A DNA stretch of 8,975 bases from Pseudomonadota bacterium (lineage in GTDB: Bacteria > Bdellovibrionota > JAFGOL01), in assembly GCA_026390535.1 (NCBI GenBank), contig JAPLFT010000059.1, forward strand, positions 1-8,975, given 5' to 3'. A program made the translations under genes and the position numbers. Below are positions 6,256 to 8,975 of the stretch, one piece after another (position 1 is the stretch's first letter; every line of letters begins with the position of its first letter). The notes beneath the pieces were generated by a model, which saw only the letters and a program-made list of their open reading frames with translations, did not search any database and was not told the DNA's origin.

Positions 6256-7338
6256 TTAAGCTATATCTTTATTATAGTTATTCAAAAAATCAGCAGAAAA
6301 TTGCTCAAAGTTCGAATTTTTAAGGGAAATTCTCATTTTCTGCATAAAACGCATGAAAAACCTCAGGTTATGGACCGTATTAAGGTAATAAGACAGCAAT
6401 TCGCCGGATAAATACAGATGTCTCAGATACGCCCTTGAGAAATTCCTGCATGTATAACAGTCGCAGGTATCCTCTACAGGCTCAGGATCATCAAAGTATC
6501 TTGCCTGCTTTATGGATATCTTGCCATTAAAGGTGTAAAGCCCTCCATTCCTTGCATTCCTCGTCGGTACAACACAATCAAACATCTGTACCCCAAGATT
6601 CACGGCAAACAATATGTCTTCCGGTTCTCCAACACCCATAAGATAGATGGGAGCTTTTATAATATTCATCTGGTCCATTGTGGAAGAAAGGACATCGTAC
6701 ATGATATCCTTTGATTCACCTACGCTAAAACCGCCCAGGGCATACCCGTTAAAACCTATATCAAGGATCTGCTTCAGGCTTTCCAGCCTCAGATCCTTTT
6801 CCATTCCGCCCTGTACAATACCAAACAAAAGGCCGTTCTTACCAAGGCGTTGCCATTCGTCTTTGGATCTTTTTGCCCATCTTGTTGTAAGTTCAAGAGA
6901 TTTTTTCATATAAGTTCTATCGCTGTCATGTGCCGGACATTCATCAAAGACCATTTTTATATCCGAGTCCAGCGCGTCCTGTATCTGTATGGAAAGTTCC
7001 GGCGTCAGAAAATGTTTGGATCCATCTATGTGAGAACGGAATTCCACACCCTCTTCCGTTATCTTCCTGAGTTTTGTAAGACTGAAGACCTGATATCCGC
7101 CGCTATCTGTCAGTATCGGTCCATTCCAGGACATAAATTTATGGAGTCCTCCCATTTTTTTTATAAGTTCGTGTCCGGGTCTTAAAAAAAGATGATAAGT
7201 GTTTCCCAGTATTATTTTTACTTCAAGTTCTTCCAGGTCCTTTGGAGGAACAGCCTTAACTGTAGCCTTTGTGCCAACGGGCATAAAGACCGGTAGCTGT
7301 ATTTCTCCATGGGTCGTTTTAAGTATTCCAAGAGCCAT
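6256..7338 (-). CDS. tgt: queuine/preQ1 tRNA-guanine transglycosylase (Tgt), short N-terminus
   Basis: Tgt swaps guanine 34 of tRNA-Asp, -Asn, -His and -Tyr for preQ1, the committing step of queuosine formation on tRNA. The 360-residue protein shows LGNTYHLFLRPG (44-55), LTDSGGYQVFSL (76-87) with general base D78, FDEC (131-134) with base-recognition D132, GGFSVGE (202-208) with the bacterial-type V206, the nucleophile D254 in MFDCVVPTRNARNG (252-265), and zinc ligands C292, C294, C297 and H323. All catalytic features are intact. The N-terminus begins directly at ALGILKTTHG, about 12 residues later than usual, and cannot be extended in frame because the tnaA stop (7350-7348) lies three codons upstream. 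The best ribosome site, AGG, is about 14 bases before the ATG, which is poor. Coupling to tnaA, or to a 7-codon ORF (7361-7338) ending in TAATG, is likely. Confidence 0.96.
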   Translation of the reverse strand: MALGILKTTHGEIQLPVFMPVGTKATVKAVPPKDLEELEVKIILGNTYHLFLRPGHELIKKMGGLHKFMSWNGPILTDSGGYQVFSLTKLRKITEEGVEFRSHIDGSKHFLTPELSIQIQDALDSDIKMVFDECPAHDSDRTYMKKSLELTTRWAKRSKDEWQRLGKNGLLFGIVQGGMEKDLRLESLKQILDIGFNGYALGGFSVGESKDIMYDVLSSTMDQMNIIKAPIYLMGVGEPEDILFAVNLGVQMFDCVVPTRNARNGGLYTFNGKISIKQARYFDDPEPVEDTCDCYTCRNFSRAYLRHLYLSGELLSYYLNTVHNLRFFMRFMQKMRISLKNSNFEQFSADFLNNYNKDIA

Positions 7339-7347
7339 TATAAAAGA

Positions 7348-8727
7348 TTAAACCTGCTCATATCTTGCAGTAAAGTGTCTAAGCACAGGAGCCTCGTAGA
7401 TCATCTTGAGCCCGCATATATTCTTTTTTTGTCTGTTCACGATATCCAGTATTTCCACAACATAATCCATATGGCTCTGGGTATATACCCGTCGAGGTAT
7501 GGCAAGCCTGACCAGTTCCATCTTTGCCGGACGATTTTCTTTTGTCTCAGGATCCCTGTCCATCATGGCACTTCCGATCTCTACGCCCCTTATCCCTCCA
7601 ACTGCATAAAGTTCACACGCAAGGGCCTGAGCAGGATATTGGTTCTTAGGTATATGAGAAAGCATAGCCTCAGCATCTACAAATATGGCGTGTCCGCCCG
7701 TCGGAAGTATTATCGGTATATCAAGAGCCGTAAGTTTTTCTCCTACGTATTCGATGGACCTTATCCTGTATTGCAGGTAATCCTCTTCGACAACTTCTTC
7801 AAGTCCCTTTGCTATAGCTGCCAGATCTCTTCCGGCTAGCCCACCATAGGTTGAAAAACCCTCCGTCAATATCAGGAGAGTCCTTGCTTTTTGGGTAAGA
7901 TCATCGTCATTAAGCGCAAGAAAACCGCCGATGTTAACAAGTCCGTCTTTTTTTGCGCTCATAGTTGCACCATCACAGTACGAGAACATTTCTTTTGATA
8001 TTTCAAAAGGAGATTTATTTTCATACCCCTTTTCTCTCTTCTTTATAAAATACGCATTCTCTGCAAATCTGCATGCATCAAGATACATGGGTATCCCGTA
8101 TTTCTTGCAGATTTTTTTCGTTTCCCTAAGGTTTTCCATGGAAACCGGTTGTCCGCCACCGGCGTTGTTCGTAACGGTAACTATAACAAGCGGAATATTA
8201 GTAGGTCCAATCTCATTAATGGTTTTTTCAAGAAGTTTAAGATCCATGTTCCCCTTGAAGGGATGTATCTTTGACGGACTCTTGCCTTCCTCTATTACAA
8301 GGTCAACCGCCCTGGCTCCGGAAAATTCTACGTTGGCCCTTGTAGTATCAAAGTGAGTATTGCTTATTATCGTTTTCCCTTTGCCACCCACAATTGAAAA
8401 TAATATTTTTTCCGCAGCCCGTCCCTGATGGGTCGGTATTATATTCTTGAGCCCCGTTATTTTTTTTACAGCTTCCTCAAACTGGAAAAAACTTCTTGCT
8501 CCGGCATAAGACTCATCGCCGTCCATAATTGCCGCCCATTGTCCTGAACTCATTGCCGCTGTTCCACTATCCGTCAAAAGATCAATAAGTACATCTTCCG
8601 CCTTCACGTTGAAAAGATTATAACCGGCCTTTTTAAGAACAGCTCGTCTATATTCTTCCGTGGTATGCTTTATAGGCTCTACCATTTTAATTTTGAACGG
8701 TTCGATGATCGTTTTGATTTTATCCAT
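7348..8727 (-). CDS. tnaA: tryptophanase (L-tryptophan indole-lyase)
   Basis: Tryptophanase is a cytosolic PLP enzyme splitting L-tryptophan into indole, pyruvate and ammonia. The 459-residue protein (E. coli TnaA 471) aligns end to end with the beta-eliminating lyase family: LIDLLTDSGT (47-56), PTHQGRAAE (98-106), TNNAGGGQPVS (186-196), D217 (pyridine nitrogen) and R220 in LDACRFAENAYF, Schiff-base K260 in MSAKKDG, and carboxylate-binding R412 in IPRR. The near relative tyrosine phenol-lyase (TPL) is told apart by three residues: D127 (TPL Thr124), I384 (TPL Arg381) and H451 (TPL Phe448). All three are tryptophanase-type. The segment after K260 (GLVNIGGF) resembles TPL instead, so some mixed specificity is possible. 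AAAGG (8740-8736) lies 8 bases before the ATG. There is no room for a tnaC-type leader, since the previous gene ends 5 bases upstream. Regulation is therefore probably that of the whole operon. Confidence 0.94.
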   Translation of the reverse strand: MDKIKTIIEPFKIKMVEPIKHTTEEYRRAVLKKAGYNLFNVKAEDVLIDLLTDSGTAAMSSGQWAAIMDGDESYAGARSFFQFEEAVKKITGLKNIIPTHQGRAAEKILFSIVGGKGKTIISNTHFDTTRANVEFSGARAVDLVIEEGKSPSKIHPFKGNMDLKLLEKTINEIGPTNIPLVIVTVTNNAGGGQPVSMENLRETKKICKKYGIPMYLDACRFAENAYFIKKREKGYENKSPFEISKEMFSYCDGATMSAKKDGLVNIGGFLALNDDDLTQKARTLLILTEGFSTYGGLAGRDLAAIAKGLEEVVEEDYLQYRIRSIEYVGEKLTALDIPIILPTGGHAIFVDAEAMLSHIPKNQYPAQALACELYAVGGIRGVEIGSAMMDRDPETKENRPAKMELVRLAIPRRVYTQSHMDYVVEILDIVNRQKKNICGLKMIYEAPVLRHFTARYEQV

Positions 8728-8732
8728 AAAAA

Positions 8733-8975
8733 TTACCTTTCCCTTATTTTGTTTATTTCATCTTTGTATTCATCGCTGCCGGGAACTGCGTCTGCGGGAG
8801 GAGCTGCAGTGTCGGGAGTCGCAGAGGAAGCAGAAGGATTATCAGATGTTTCGTCTTCCTCAATTTTTTGAGTCTTTAATAATTTGTTTATTTTTTTCTT
8901 AGATGTTTCCGTGGACACTCCCATATCTTTGTCATCAACAACAATAGCTTCGTCGGCCTTAATTTCTTCATCAAT
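8733..8975 (-). CDS. unidentified protein, C-terminal 80 residues only
   Basis: An open frame runs in from the right edge and ends at TAA 8735-8733. The visible 80 residues are an acidic stretch (DEEIKADEAIVVDDKD), a lysine-rich segment (KKKINKLLKTQK), a Ser/Ala/Pro/Asp-rich low-complexity linker, and a charged end (DEYKDEINKIRER). No domain, membrane segment or catalytic motif is visible, and I do not recognise it. The internal ATG at 8924 should not be taken as the start, because the frame is open upstream to the edge with the same acidic character. It ends 5 bases before tnaA and supplies part of the tnaA ribosome-binding region, so the two are probably cotranscribed. The composition would fit a disordered tail of a secreted or envelope protein, but that is a guess. 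Confidence 0.6.
   Translation of the reverse strand: MDEEIKADEAIVVDDKDMGVSTETSKKKINKLLKTQKIEEDETSDNPSASSATPDTAAPPADAVPGSDEYKDEINKIRER

Noticed and set aside
7338..7361. Seven-codon ORF treated as a gene (leader peptide) before tgt
   Set aside because: It has no ribosome site and overlaps the end of tnaA; too short to support as a feature, so kept only as part of the tgt N-terminus observation.
7309..7839. 176-residue plus-strand open frame opposite tnaA and tgt
   Set aside because: It lies almost wholly antisense to clear tnaA and tgt coding sequence, has no recognisable domain, and its composition is what complementary codons give.
7348..8727. Tyrosine phenol-lyase instead of tryptophanase
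   Set aside because: All three substrate-discriminating positions (D127, I384, H451) and the C-terminal segment PAQALACELY...VLRHFTA match tryptophanase.
8733..8924. 63-residue stand-alone protein starting at ATG 8924
   Set aside because: The frame is open to the window edge and the residues upstream have the same acidic character, so this is the tail of a longer protein.

Overview
The window is an almost gap-free run of bacterial genes, all read from the minus strand, so transcription runs from position 8975 down to 1. Composition is moderately AT-rich (roughly 40% GC by eye). A complete YajC-SecD-SecF set, a membrane-anchored murein transglycosylase and the order tgt-yajC-secD-secF-recJ suggest a Gram-negative bacterium of the Deferribacterota / 'deltaproteobacterial' kind. 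That assignment is inference from gene order and is weak.

Layout in direction of transcription. (1) 8975-8733: the 3' end of an unidentified gene encoding an acidic, Ala/Pro/Ser-rich tail. (2) 8727-7348: a PLP-dependent tryptophanase (tnaA), 5 bases after the tail gene. (3) 7338-6256: tRNA-guanine transglycosylase (tgt), 9 bases after tnaA, with an N-terminus about a dozen residues shorter than usual. (4) 6228-3186: yajC, secD and secF, the accessory membrane complex of the Sec translocase. (5) 3186-1468: recJ, the 5'-3' single-strand DNA exonuclease, whose start overlaps the secF stop by one base. Spacings from 8975 to 1468 are all under about 30 bases, so this looks like one operon.

A 249-base non-coding gap (1467-1219) follows recJ. 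It holds several inverted and direct repeats, a candidate terminator and candidate promoters. A second operon then runs off the left edge: a membrane-anchored SLT-type lytic transglycosylase, queD, and the 5' part of a queC-like gene, which overlaps queD by 29 bases.

Functionally, QueD and the QueC-like protein make early intermediates of queuosine (6-carboxytetrahydropterin, then preQ0), while Tgt inserts the finished base preQ1 into tRNA. The window thus carries two ends of one tRNA-modification pathway, separated by secretion and DNA-repair genes. Most of this is housekeeping. The points worth a second look are the tryptophanase inside the tgt-sec operon, the short Tgt N-terminus at that junction, the altered PP-loop of the QueC-like protein, and the structured gap after recJ. 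I saw no CRISPR array, tRNA, rRNA, transposon or phage gene, and no clear sign of a new multi-gene system.
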